Assembly (NCBI GenBank): GCA_002713215.1
Contig: PAVO01000023.1
Span: forward strand, 1-64,000
Direction: 5' to 3'
DNA from: Crocinitomicaceae bacterium
GTDB taxonomy: Bacteria > Bacteroidota > Bacteroidia > Flavobacteriales_G > Salibacteraceae
DNA length: 64,000 bases
The notes below the pieces were generated by a model that worked only from the letters and a program-made list of their open reading frames with translations, was not told where the DNA came from and ran no database searches. A program made the translations under genes and the position numbers. Positions 53,270 through 62,800 of the stretch are shown here, piece after piece (the stretch's first letter is position 1; every line of letters begins with the position of its first letter).

Positions 53270-56200
53270 TTATTCTGGTTTTGTTTTGCCCATAAACCTC
53301 ATGTTCATCAGCTTATTAAGCAGGTCGAAATAGAGGACCAGCATTAAACCAAAGCTAATCAGCCAAAGAATAACCACATTGTACCAATAGGTGGGGTATA
53401 GTTTTCCAAATATGGGTTTCTTACTCGCATAAAAATGATTGACTCCTTCCTCGGGAAGTTGGTAAACCAGGTTTTCGTTTCTCAACAACTCGCCCTCGGT
53501 TTCAACCAGTTTTTTAATTCCGTTTTTGTTATTTAAAAACTCCCACAACTGCTCATTTTCATGGCTGGTTTTAAATTTAAAAAACGCCTCTTCTCCTCCC
53601 AGCTGCTTTTTTAAGGCAAAGGTAATCTCGTCTTTTTCTACCGAATATTTTTGAACCATCCGGTTGTAATAGTTCCTTAAAACCTGAATAAAGGCTCTCA
53701 TTTGCTCCACATCAACAAGTGATACCTTACTCAAATCATCGTGTTTTTCTCCATTCCAATGAACAATTTCTTTTTCAGGCAATTCACTAAATTCACTATA
53801 GATCAGCGATGTTTTATAGACAACTTCTTCCTGCGACTTTGGTTCCTTGAGTTCCTTTTTTAAGTTGTTTTCAATGGCGCTAATGGCCGCTTCAATTTCA
53901 GGAACCCAATAGTTTTTCATGAAATTATAATGGTACAACCTGGAGTTGACATCGTAAAAGTTAACCTCATAAGCATTGGTTGTAACCTGCTCCACGGCTA
54001 ATGCCTCGTACGCCCACCTCGATGCCATAATATTACCTATAAGCGGAACACCTCGTTGGGCTGAGAACCAGGGATTGAGTTCGTTATACTTTACCAACAA
54101 GCCACTAAATAGTATTTGGGGAATAATGATAAATGGAATAAGAATGTAAATGGTGACCACTTTCTTAAAACTCGCTGAAATATTTAAACCGGTAACATTG
54201 GCAAAACAAGCGGCAGAGAACAATACCATCCAATATTGAAAGGTCATGCCCTCAATTCCTAAAATGGCATTTCCTATGATTACGTAAAGAAAAACCTGAA
54301 CACTGGAAATGGTAAACTGAATTAGCACTTTGGATGCCAGGTAGCCTCCCACACTTAAATTTAAAAAACGCTCCCTTACCCGAATTTTTTTGTCCTTAAT
54401 AATCTCTTCGGCACTTACCGACATCCCCAAAAACAGCGCAACAACAACTGAAATAAACAAGTAGGCCAGTACATTACCGTTGTCCCTGAATACGTACTCC
54501 GATGTTCCACCAAACTCGTTTCTATACCTTAAAAAACCAGCAATAATGACGGCCAAAACGGGTGCCTCTAACAAGTTAACCACTAAGTATTGCGTGTTCG
54601 ATATCTTAGAGAGGACGTCGCGCATTACAAAAACCTTAAATTGTTTTAGAAGTTTCGGTATTGCAAACTCAATCTTAGGAATCTTACTCGGTGCTTTAGG
54701 AGTAGAAAGGCCCTTACTAATTTGTTCTTTGTATCTGTTTCTCCAGTCTTTCGGACTCTTTTTTCGCTCGTTGGTTAAATCGCCGTATTCGTCAACTACT
54801 TTGGCTTCTATGATATCAAAAACCTGCTCGGGGTTAACGTTTCCACAACTTAAACAATCACCATTATCACTACTTAACTGACCACTTGCATCCCTAAAAT
54901 AGGAGATGCTATCCAGTGGGTCGCCCTGATAAATCAGGTATCCTCCTTTGTCCAATATCAGTAGTTTGTCAAACATTTTAAAAATATCAGAGCTTGGTTG
55001 GTGAATTACAACAAAAACAATTTTTCCCTTTAGGGTTAATTCTTTAAGCAGGTCCATAATGTTTTCAGAGTCTCTGGAACTTAGCCCTGAAGTTGGTTCA
55101 TCAACAAAAAGAATGGATGGTTCACGAATCAACTCCAAAGCAATGTTTAGTCTTTTTCGTTGACCCCCACTAATGGTCTTCTCCAAAACTGAACCTACCT
55201 TGAGGTCACTGGTTTCACTTAAGCCCAGTGAGCTTAAAATTTCCAACACCCTGTCCTTGACTTCTCTGTCATGAAGGTTTCCAAAACTGAGAAGGGCATT
55301 GAAATAAAGGTTTTGAAAAACGGTTAAATCTTCAATGAGTAAATCATCCTGAGGCACATATCCAATCAACCCTTCAACCAATGGGTTGTTGTCGTGAATG
55401 CTAATATCGTTAACACAAACCTTTCCCGCCGATGGTGTATAATTTCCATTGAGCACATTGATCAGTGTTGATTTTCCGGTGCCACTACCACCCATTATAC
55501 CAACCATTTGACCCGAAGAAGCACTAAACGACATGGGATATAGGCCCCTGTCTTTTTTGTTGAATTTGTATTCCAACTCGTCGGTAGTGAACAATACCGG
55601 TGTATCGATTTGTTCGTTCGTATATCGGGCGAGAATATCGCTGTGGTATATCGGCGAAATTCGGGAGCTTCGAATGGACGCGCCCTGCCTAAAAAGATAA
55701 ACCTTTCCCTTTCTTATCTGATTCCCACCAATGTATAGCTCTTGCTTTTCGAGCATTCTAAAAACAATAACCCGTGAGCTTTTTAGGTGGAGGAACAACA
55801 ACCGAGAGCTTAACCCTGTATGCGCTTTGATGCGATGTTTTGTGTCATCTTCCGGGCCATAAATGAAAAACTCTTCATCACTTTCTTCCAGCTTATCGGT
55901 AATGCAAATAAATTTTTGAAGTAGTTTAAACTCATCGGGGTTTACATTAAATGCTTCTGCAATGGCAGCTAAAAACTCCAGATTTTGATCCGATAAAATG
56001 TTTTGCTCGTAGATGTATTCGACCAGTCGAATAAGAACCAGTAGTTTTTGTTGGCGTGTAAGGGTTTGGTTTAATTCGGTTGCAATTCTTAAAATTTTAA
56101 CTGCATTACGGGCGGTGTGTTTTACTACACCATCCTTCTTCCTTTTTCTAAAGTGGTGCTTTTGTACGTATTCATCGTACAGTTGAAGGTATTCGGCTAC

Positions 56201-56326
56201 TATGGAAGGGCTAAGCTCTTCTTCCAAAAACTGACGTACGGTATCTTTACTTTTATCGTTAAGCCCATCAACATCTGCTACAATTGCAAACAGTTGCATT
56301 AACGCTTTCAATACCGATTCACTCAT
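53270..56326 (-). CDS. Large ABCG-type ABC transporter with TerB-like N-terminal domain
   Basis: A 1018-residue single-chain half transporter. The first 140 residues are helical and acidic and resemble a TerB-type domain. The ATPase (about 240-480) has Walker A GGSGTGKST, signature ISGGQRKRLNIALEL, Walker B ILFVDEPTSGL and the switch His in VVIHQPSSD. A linker with CLSCG follows near residue 490. Five membrane helices lie at about 578-745 and the last at about 982-1004, with a 230-residue helical soluble segment between them. ATPase-then-permease order is that of ABCG proteins. Substrate unknown. Confidence 0.88.
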   Translation of the reverse strand: MSESVLKALMQLFAIVADVDGLNDKSKDTVRQFLEEELSPSIVAEYLQLYDEYVQKHHFRKRKKDGVVKHTARNAVKILRIATELNQTLTRQQKLLVLIRLVEYIYEQNILSDQNLEFLAAIAEAFNVNPDEFKLLQKFICITDKLEESDEEFFIYGPEDDTKHRIKAHTGLSSRLLFLHLKSSRVIVFRMLEKQELYIGGNQIRKGKVYLFRQGASIRSSRISPIYHSDILARYTNEQIDTPVLFTTDELEYKFNKKDRGLYPMSFSASSGQMVGIMGGSGTGKSTLINVLNGNYTPSAGKVCVNDISIHDNNPLVEGLIGYVPQDDLLIEDLTVFQNLYFNALLSFGNLHDREVKDRVLEILSSLGLSETSDLKVGSVLEKTISGGQRKRLNIALELIREPSILFVDEPTSGLSSRDSENIMDLLKELTLKGKIVFVVIHQPSSDIFKMFDKLLILDKGGYLIYQGDPLDSISYFRDASGQLSSDNGDCLSCGNVNPEQVFDIIEAKVVDEYGDLTNERKKSPKDWRNRYKEQISKGLSTPKAPSKIPKIEFAIPKLLKQFKVFVMRDVLSKISNTQYLVVNLLEAPVLAVIIAGFLRYRNEFGGTSEYVFRDNGNVLAYLFISVVVALFLGMSVSAEEIIKDKKIRVRERFLNLSVGGYLASKVLIQFTISSVQVFLYVIIGNAILGIEGMTFQYWMVLFSAACFANVTGLNISASFKKVVTIYILIPFIIIPQILFSGLLVKYNELNPWFSAQRGVPLIGNIMASRWAYEALAVEQVTTNAYEVNFYDVNSRLYHYNFMKNYWVPEIEAAISAIENNLKKELKEPKSQEEVVYKTSLIYSEFSELPEKEIVHWNGEKHDDLSKVSLVDVEQMRAFIQVLRNYYNRMVQKYSVEKDEITFALKKQLGGEEAFFKFKTSHENEQLWEFLNNKNGIKKLVETEGELLRNENLVYQLPEEGVNHFYASKKPIFGKLYPTYWYNVVILWLISFGLMLVLYFDLLNKLMNMRFMGKTKPE

Positions 56327-56412
56327 TTAGCAGGCAGGGTTTTAATAATTGTCGCAGCATACATTACGCGAGTGAAGATATAAAGTTCTGTTTATTCTAA
56401 TTGGAGTTAAAA

Positions 56413-56814
56413 TTACTCTTTACAATCAATTAATTGGTCACCTACTTCGGTAATAGTGACTTGTTTTAGATTCGGGTTAATGTTCTTTGAAATGTAGTTG
56501 ATTATGTTGTGAATGTCAACATCACTAAGCAAGTGTTGTCCCTCCATTTTACCTTCGAACTTTACTCCATTTACCACTAAGCCACCTTGTGTTCCAAAAC
56601 GGATCAGACACGCCAATTTATCCTGATTTTGTTCTAAATAATCTGCATTTTTTAGCGGAGGATAAAGTTGTTGAAGTCCATCTCCTTCAATCCCGTGACA
56701 GTTGGCACATTTTTCTTCATACATTTCCTTGCCATAATCCCGCCCGGAGGGTATGCACGAGCACACAATTACCGGCCCCAGGATTATATAAAGAAAGGTC
56801 CTTGCTAATTTCAT
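56413..56814 (-). CDS. Single-heme cytochrome c lipoprotein
   Basis: A 133-residue protein with a signal and lipobox VCSC, the heme motif CANCH (about residues 36-40) and a distal Met in GKMEGQH (about 88-94). It should carry electrons at the periplasmic face of a membrane. Its ATG overlaps the SCO stop by one base, so it is made with the SCO protein. Confidence 0.9.
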   Translation of the reverse strand: MKLARTFLYIILGPVIVCSCIPSGRDYGKEMYEEKCANCHGIEGDGLQQLYPPLKNADYLEQNQDKLACLIRFGTQGGLVVNGVKFEGKMEGQHLLSDVDIHNIINYISKNINPNLKQVTITEVGDQLIDCKE

Positions 56815-57443
56815 TATGAGCTCTCTTTAATAAGTGTTTTAATGTCGGCTCTGAGCTTGTTCATTTCCTTAGACTTGGTGCCATCATAATAAGCCCTGAT
56901 TCTTCTTTTACCATCGAGCAGTACAAAGGCACCACTGTGAATAACACCTCCTGGTGCATGTGGATCTTCACCCGCACTAACCATGTATTTTTCAGCCAGG
57001 CTAAAAATTTTATCCTTTTCACCCGTAACAAAATACCAGTTGTTAGGTGCGTTTAATTTCGTTGCATATTTTTTTAAAACCGGAACTGAATCGTGCCGTG
57101 TATCAATGGAGTGGGATAAAAACAAAACCCTTTCATTGTCTTTGAATTCTTCTGCCATTTGCAACATATTCTTGCTCATTTTTGGGCAAATTGTTGGGCA
57201 GGATGTGAAGAAAAAATCGGTTACGTAAATTTTATCTTTTACAAGTTGTTCGTCAAAAATATTTCCGTTGTGATCAGTAAAACGAAAATCCGGAAGGGTG
57301 TAATAAATGGTGTCCGTTACTAGTTCTCCGTTTTTATATTCGGTATCGAAATCGTGTCGTCCAAGAATAGGAAGTGATTGATCCTTTTCCTCACAGGACG
57401 AGAGTAAAACTGAAGCAACTAAAAAAAGCAGGAAAGCCCTCAT
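56814..57443 (-). CDS. SCO1/SenC copper-binding protein
   Basis: A 209-residue thioredoxin-fold protein with a lipoprotein-like signal (lipobox VLLSSC). The copper site is intact: FFTSCPTICPKM carries CxxxC (about residues 80-84) and the ligand His is in VIHSGAFVLLDGK (about 167-179). It should deliver copper to cytochrome oxidase CuA or act as a thiol reductase. It is co-transcribed with a cytochrome c and a small lipoprotein. Confidence 0.93.
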   Translation of the reverse strand: MRAFLLFLVASVLLSSCEEKDQSLPILGRHDFDTEYKNGELVTDTIYYTLPDFRFTDHNGNIFDEQLVKDKIYVTDFFFTSCPTICPKMSKNMLQMAEEFKDNERVLFLSHSIDTRHDSVPVLKKYATKLNAPNNWYFVTGEKDKIFSLAEKYMVSAGEDPHAPGGVIHSGAFVLLDGKRRIRAYYDGTKSKEMNKLRADIKTLIKESS

Positions 57444-57449
57444 TCCGTA

Positions 57450-57878
57450 TTATTTAGACAAAGGTGTGGCGCGGTCAATCGCAGCCTTCATTTGTGTACG
57501 AACTTCGTTAATATCTTTCTTTTGGCCCTCCAGGTATTCCATTACCTGCCCGAAATCAGCTGTGTCGCTCGGTTCTTTATAGTTTCTCATCCAGGCCATC
57601 ATGATTTCATCGGCCTGTTCTAAATCTGCTATTGCACCGGTATAAACAGATAACATGGTGTCCTTTTCTTCAGCGGGCATTTTATCTGTCAGTTTCGATT
57701 TTAATTGCTGAATTTGATCCATCCATGCCATTGCTTCATCATGAACTTCCATAACTTCTTCAATGGCTTGTTTCTTTTGCTTTAATTGATCCGAAGAATA
57801 GTTGCTTTCCTTCTGAGCGGGTTCCGAGGAACAAGAAAACACGATTAATAAAGCCAGAAAATAGAATACCCTTTGCAT
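57450..57878 (-). CDS. Small helical lipoprotein upstream of SCO
   Basis: A 142-residue protein with a signal and lipobox IVFSC (Cys 16). The mature part is nearly all charged helix with Met-rich spots (EVMEVHDEAMAWMDQI, EIMMAWMRNY), a coiled-coil pattern. Such proteins are often mislabelled as inclusion-body proteins in this group. The Met/His residues and its place 6 nt before the SCO gene suggest, but do not show, a link to copper or cytochrome oxidase. Confidence 0.7.
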   Translation of the reverse strand: MQRVFYFLALLIVFSCSSEPAQKESNYSSDQLKQKKQAIEEVMEVHDEAMAWMDQIQQLKSKLTDKMPAEEKDTMLSVYTGAIADLEQADEIMMAWMRNYKEPSDTADFGQVMEYLEGQKKDINEVRTQMKAAIDRATPLSK

Positions 57879-57948
57879 GGCACAAAGTTAATCTATGGCA
57901 GAGATGGGTAATGCATTGTTGCGCAATAATTCGCGCTCATCAGCAACG

Positions 57949-59328
57949 TTACTTTTTCTTCTTCTTCTTTTTATTTCTGCTCGCCTCTTCAAGTTGGCGA
58001 GCTTTTTCAGCCTCTTGTGCTTGTTTTTTGGCAATGTAGAGGTTGGCATCTTCTATGGAAATTTTATGTCCTTCGTTTAGTGCAATAACAAAGGCATCTG
58101 GCACTCCCGATTCCTTTACGTTTTGGCACCAGGCACTTGCTATTTCATAGTTTGAAAAAGAGCCCAGGGTGAAGATGGAAAGCTCACCTTGAATTTTTTT
58201 CTCAATGTTATCGAACTGCAGAAATATTTTCATGATATCATCCGGAATTTCTTCCTTAAATGCCCCAATTTGAACCTTAAATTCTATTGAACCGGTAATT
58301 TCCCTTTTAATTGATTCGTTATTCACCCGAATAACCTCTTCCTGATAGTTTTGTGTTGCATTAATGTCCACAATAAATGCATCCTTGTAGCCTTTTTCCA
58401 ATACATATTTAAGCAGTTTCTCGGCCTGGCTTCTATACACAAAACTTCCAATAACATATCGAAATACGCCGTTGTTGTCTATGTACACCTCAACGTTTTT
58501 CAACCCATTAAAGTCATTTGAAAACCGTGGCCTGATAAACGCTCCTACCTGCACCCCGTATAGCGAGGTTGGTGTTGTATATGTTTTTTCACGAGTCATT
58601 ACTTCGGGACCACCGGCCTCTCCTACTCTTCTTAACCGTTCGTGGTAGGGCCGTATATTTTTTACCGGCGTGGCAGCCACGGCAATTGCTTTTGGGGTTT
58701 CTACCTCTGTTTTTTCTGTTGCAATACCTTCCAAAACGGGCTCTGCAGTTTTTAACGTGTCGGCCGGTTTTTCAGGCATTACTATGTTGGTATCCAATAG
58801 TTCTTTTGGGGTTACAATAGAATCTTCATCCTCCTTCCACTTGTGTTTTCCACAATCGCGATACCACTTCTGGCCATCAACCAAATACCACTCATCTTCA
58901 TAGGAATATATCTTATAAAAACTATTCAGGGTCTCTATGGTTTTGGGGCAGTCGCCTTTTAAAGAGTATGCAATAATCAGGTAGTAGTATACGTATTCCG
59001 ATACATCACGCTCGGTAAGGGATGTTCTATCATAGCTCCTGGTATAGTTTTCTTTTGCGTCTTCAAGAAGCTTTATAGCCTTGTTTATGTTTTTAAATGA
59101 CTTTACATAACACAAGCCCAGCAAATAGGCCACGTTGGAGTTTTCATTGTCTCTTGAATACAGCTCTTCTAACACAGGAACCGCTTCTTCTTCCTTGTTG
59201 TTTGCTATGAGTAGTTTGGCCGCCTTAAAGTGTTCGGAGTAACTTTTATTTTTAAACTCCTGGGCTTGTGTGGTGCTCAGCCCATACACAATAATTGCAA
59301 TTAGAAATGTGTATTTCATAAATTTCAA
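57949..59328 (-). CDS. TPR and SPOR-like repeat envelope protein
   Basis: A 459-residue protein with a signal peptide ending STTQAQ (about residue 22). A TPR-like part (about 28-110) is followed by a Thr/Glu/Pro linker and two SPOR-like modules: SLYGVQVGAFIRPRF (about 257-271) and IEFKVQIGAFKEEI (about 340-353). SPOR domains bind peptidoglycan stripped of stem peptides. The chain ends in an uninterrupted run of Lys after ASRN. The function is probably envelope-associated. Confidence 0.78.
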   Translation of the reverse strand: MKFMKYTFLIAIIVYGLSTTQAQEFKNKSYSEHFKAAKLLIANNKEEEAVPVLEELYSRDNENSNVAYLLGLCYVKSFKNINKAIKLLEDAKENYTRSYDRTSLTERDVSEYVYYYLIIAYSLKGDCPKTIETLNSFYKIYSYEDEWYLVDGQKWYRDCGKHKWKEDEDSIVTPKELLDTNIVMPEKPADTLKTAEPVLEGIATEKTEVETPKAIAVAATPVKNIRPYHERLRRVGEAGGPEVMTREKTYTTPTSLYGVQVGAFIRPRFSNDFNGLKNVEVYIDNNGVFRYVIGSFVYRSQAEKLLKYVLEKGYKDAFIVDINATQNYQEEVIRVNNESIKREITGSIEFKVQIGAFKEEIPDDIMKIFLQFDNIEKKIQGELSIFTLGSFSNYEIASAWCQNVKESGVPDAFVIALNEGHKISIEDANLYIAKKQAQEAEKARQLEEASRNKKKKKKK

Positions 59329-59478
59329 TTGTGGATATTTACAAACCTACATGGCGAACATTGGGAATTTATTGTAGCGTTAAACAATTTCTAACAAGCG
59401 GGTTGTTAATTGTTCAGCAAATTTTTTGACCGCTAGAAATGATCATTTTAAGTGCGTGGAAATCCTTATGGTTTTGGA

Positions 59479-59850
59479 TTACTTGTCGAAGAATAGCATT
59501 TTGACGGCTATACCCAACATCAAAACGGCAAAGCTCTTCTTGAGCATGGCTTCGCCCATACCCAGAGAGAATTTGGACCCGAGGTAGCCCCCTATTACAA
59601 AGGCTGCGGCCACCACTAGTCCATAGCGAATATTTAGGTTTCCTTCCTGGTAGTAATTGTATGCGGCTAATATTCCAATGGGTAATAACATAAGCCCAAT
59701 GCTTGTACCCTGTGCACCATGTTGAGTCATCCCCATAAAGAAAACCAGGGCAGGCACCATTATTACACCTCCTCCAATACCAAATAAACCGCTAAGAATT
59801 CCTGCTGATAATCCAATTGCTACCAGAATTAATATGTCTTGTAATCCCAT
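59479..59850 (-). CDS. Half-size TSUP (TauE/SafE) permease
   Basis: A 123-residue membrane protein with four helices. The TSUP motif GLFGIGGGVIMVPALV (about residues 22-37) and GGYLGSKFSLGMGEAMLK (about 92-109) are present. Full-length TSUP proteins have about 250 residues with two such halves, so this must dimerise to work or is a short natural form. Family members export sulfite, sulfoacetate or similar anions. It follows the large outer-membrane gene after 13 nt. Confidence 0.85.
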   Translation of the reverse strand: MGLQDILILVAIGLSAGILSGLFGIGGGVIMVPALVFFMGMTQHGAQGTSIGLMLLPIGILAAYNYYQEGNLNIRYGLVVAAAFVIGGYLGSKFSLGMGEAMLKKSFAVLMLGIAVKMLFFDK

Positions 59851-59863
59851 GTTTTAGGTTTTC

Positions 59864-62800
59864 TTAAAAATCAAAACCCATTGAAATGTGGGTAATTGGG
59901 TCCTGTACTATACCATCGTCTACCCCCCAGGCCAGGTCTAATTTGAAAAAGTAGCCCAGTAACTTGGTACGAACGCCGGCTCCAGCACTTCCTATAATCG
60001 GATAACGTTTGTTGTCTAGCCTAACCGTAATTGGTCCATCAACAACTGTTATGGTATTAAACTCATTGTCATCGCTAAACGGTGAAGAACCATTCCATGC
60101 TGTGCCTATATCGCTGAAAGCTACGATCTGGAAGTTCTCTAAGATGTCTGATTTTTGAGGCAGCGTAGAAAAATATTTAAAGATTGGAAAACGAAACTCG
60201 TTGTTAATCACAATAAAAGAATTCCCGTTTCTGGCATTTTGAATAAAACCTCTCATTGGACTTGCCAGGGCCTGGAACTGATAATTTTGATTGGTCGCGA
60301 TGGGGGTTTGCTGGTTGAACCGTTGCTTGCTTGGGTCAAGAATTATCCAGTTGTCAACAGATCCCAGGTAATAGACCAACTTTCGATTTCCAAAAGATGA
60401 ACTTCCTGCAAGTCTACCTGCGTATATAAAGTCCCTGCTTATTTTTTGGTAATGTCTTAAATCAATCCCCACAACATTCAAGTCGCTCGACAGGTTATTG
60501 GTAAGTTGGTAGCGTTCACCAAATATTTTGAATCGGGTTCCGTAATACAGGTTCAACCCTCTTTTTCTGGTGTTGTCGAAAACCAATTCCAGTTTTAACC
60601 CTGCCTGACTCAAGAACTGGTCGGGTTCAACCAATGTCTGGTCACTAATGGATGCGGTTGTTGTTTTATCGTTCCTATAGCTTAATTCTCCTCTTAGTCC
60701 AATTGATTCGGTAAACGGATAGCTCAACCCATATTCTGCCTTATATATTTCCACCTTGGAAACTGATGTGTTTGTTGACCGCTCAAAGCTTTGGCGTCGT
60801 AAGGTGTATCGTTTATCCAATCGCCTGGATCGATCTTCGAGGCTAAGGAAAAATTCGATGTTTGAATTGCTAAACCCATACCGGAAGCCTCCCTGAAGTT
60901 TGTAATCCTGAAACAAATCAAGCATATCCACTTTCATCAAAAGCCCCATGCCCGGATTGGTATATGGTCCACCATTAAAGGGTTGGTAGAGCTGGTTGGC
61001 AAAATTGAAGTCGAGTGTTGATGTAATATCCGTATAGGTAAAGTTCAGCTCATAATCTCTTCTTTCGGGCATTTGAAAAGTGGCTTCATAAGCACTGTCC
61101 TTAGGTGACTTGCTTCCTTTTTTTACGAGGGCAAACTGACCGGTTGATCGCACAATTTCTTCACTCAACCTGTTTTCTCCCTGGAATGTGTAGTCGTTGA
61201 TGTTTACCTTGTTATGATCTTTAACTTCTTCTTCCTGAGGATTTTCTACTTCTCGTATTTCCAGCACCAGTTTATCTGACAACTCTTCGGTTTTTGCTTC
61301 TTTTTCATGTTTTTCATCCTCTTCTTCTTTAAATGAAGTTGATTTCATTTCCATATTACTTGCTTCTTCCAGTTCTTTTATTCCAAATTGATAAACCTGG
61401 TATTTGTTATCCTGAAAAATAAGGTCGGTAGACTTGTCCTTACTGTGATTGACCTGTTGCTCAATTATACTCCTGGAATAATTAGTAAGAGGAGAAGTAT
61501 TGGTAATGCTTCTGTAGTGAATAACGGTATCGATGTGGCTAATGGCACTATCCATCCTGGCAATCCACCGGTTGTTGATTCCGTTTCGGTCACTCAGGTA
61601 CAGGTATTCTCCCCTTTGATAGCGTGCGGGGCTGCTTTCGTTGGTGTAGGGCGTTTCGGTGATTCTTCTCAGTTTCTTTTGAGCAATGTTTAAGATAAAA
61701 ATATCCTTCTTCTCTGCTAAATCGTTAAGAAAACCCCTTTCTGTTTTTAAGGTGTCCGTGGGCCTGTTACTTACAAAAATGACCTCGGTTCCTCCTTCCA
61801 GGTATTCGGGGTCGAGGTCGTCATACATGTCATTGGTAAGTTGTTTTACGGTATTTCCCCTTAGGTTATATTCCCATAAATCGGTTTGCCCACGTAACAT
61901 GGCCGATAAAATCATTTTACTTCCATCGGGCGAAAACTTCGCACTCAATACCTTATCGACACGAAAGACTTCACGTTCGTATTTTTTCTTTTCCTCTATG
62001 TCATACAAAATCAATTTTGGCTCGGCCTTTTTTTCATAAAAAACAGCAACTACCTTGTTGTCTTCCCTAATATCGATAAGAGGATAACTGTGATCGGGAA
62101 GGCGGTCCATTTTTAATCCTCCTTTTATCAGTTTTTTCTTCTTCTTTTCATCCAAATCGTGCAGCATTACCTTGTATTTTCCCAGCTTATTGGACGCAAC
62201 GGCAAAGTGCTTCCCGTTTTCACTCAAGGCAATTTGATAGTACTCCCTCTTCTTTTTGGTTTTAGAATAGAGCAGCTTATCATCTGGAAATCGCATGTTT
62301 TCTCCATCGAGTTCGTACTTGATTCGGTAGTGCAGCCAGGCATCGGATGCCAGCTGCTTTAAACCAACCCCAAGCACAAACAAAAACCCACTTTCAATGC
62401 TCCGGCTTACCCGCGTCATATAAAGCACATTGGGAATCATTTCTGGTCCATATACCTCAGCTATGTAGTTCCACAAGGCATGGCTGGCATAGGTTCTGTC
62501 GGGTTGTTCCAAATGATTGAATTTTTTAAATCGATCGGTCATTACACCATCCTTAACCCGATCGTCCAGGGTAACACTCCAGGGTTCGGTTACGTAGGAC
62601 TGCAGGCCTTCGGTATACCATTCGGGAACATACAGCAGGGTCGCGTTTTTGATAACCTCCTTCCAGTTGTCTCCAAAAACCATTCGATGAATCAACATTT
62701 CGGAAACGCCTGCTCTTATCTGGGTTTTAAATTTATTGTAATCTCCTTCGAAGTACAAAAACACATTGGAACTGGCAATTTGAGTCACACCGCCTGTTCC

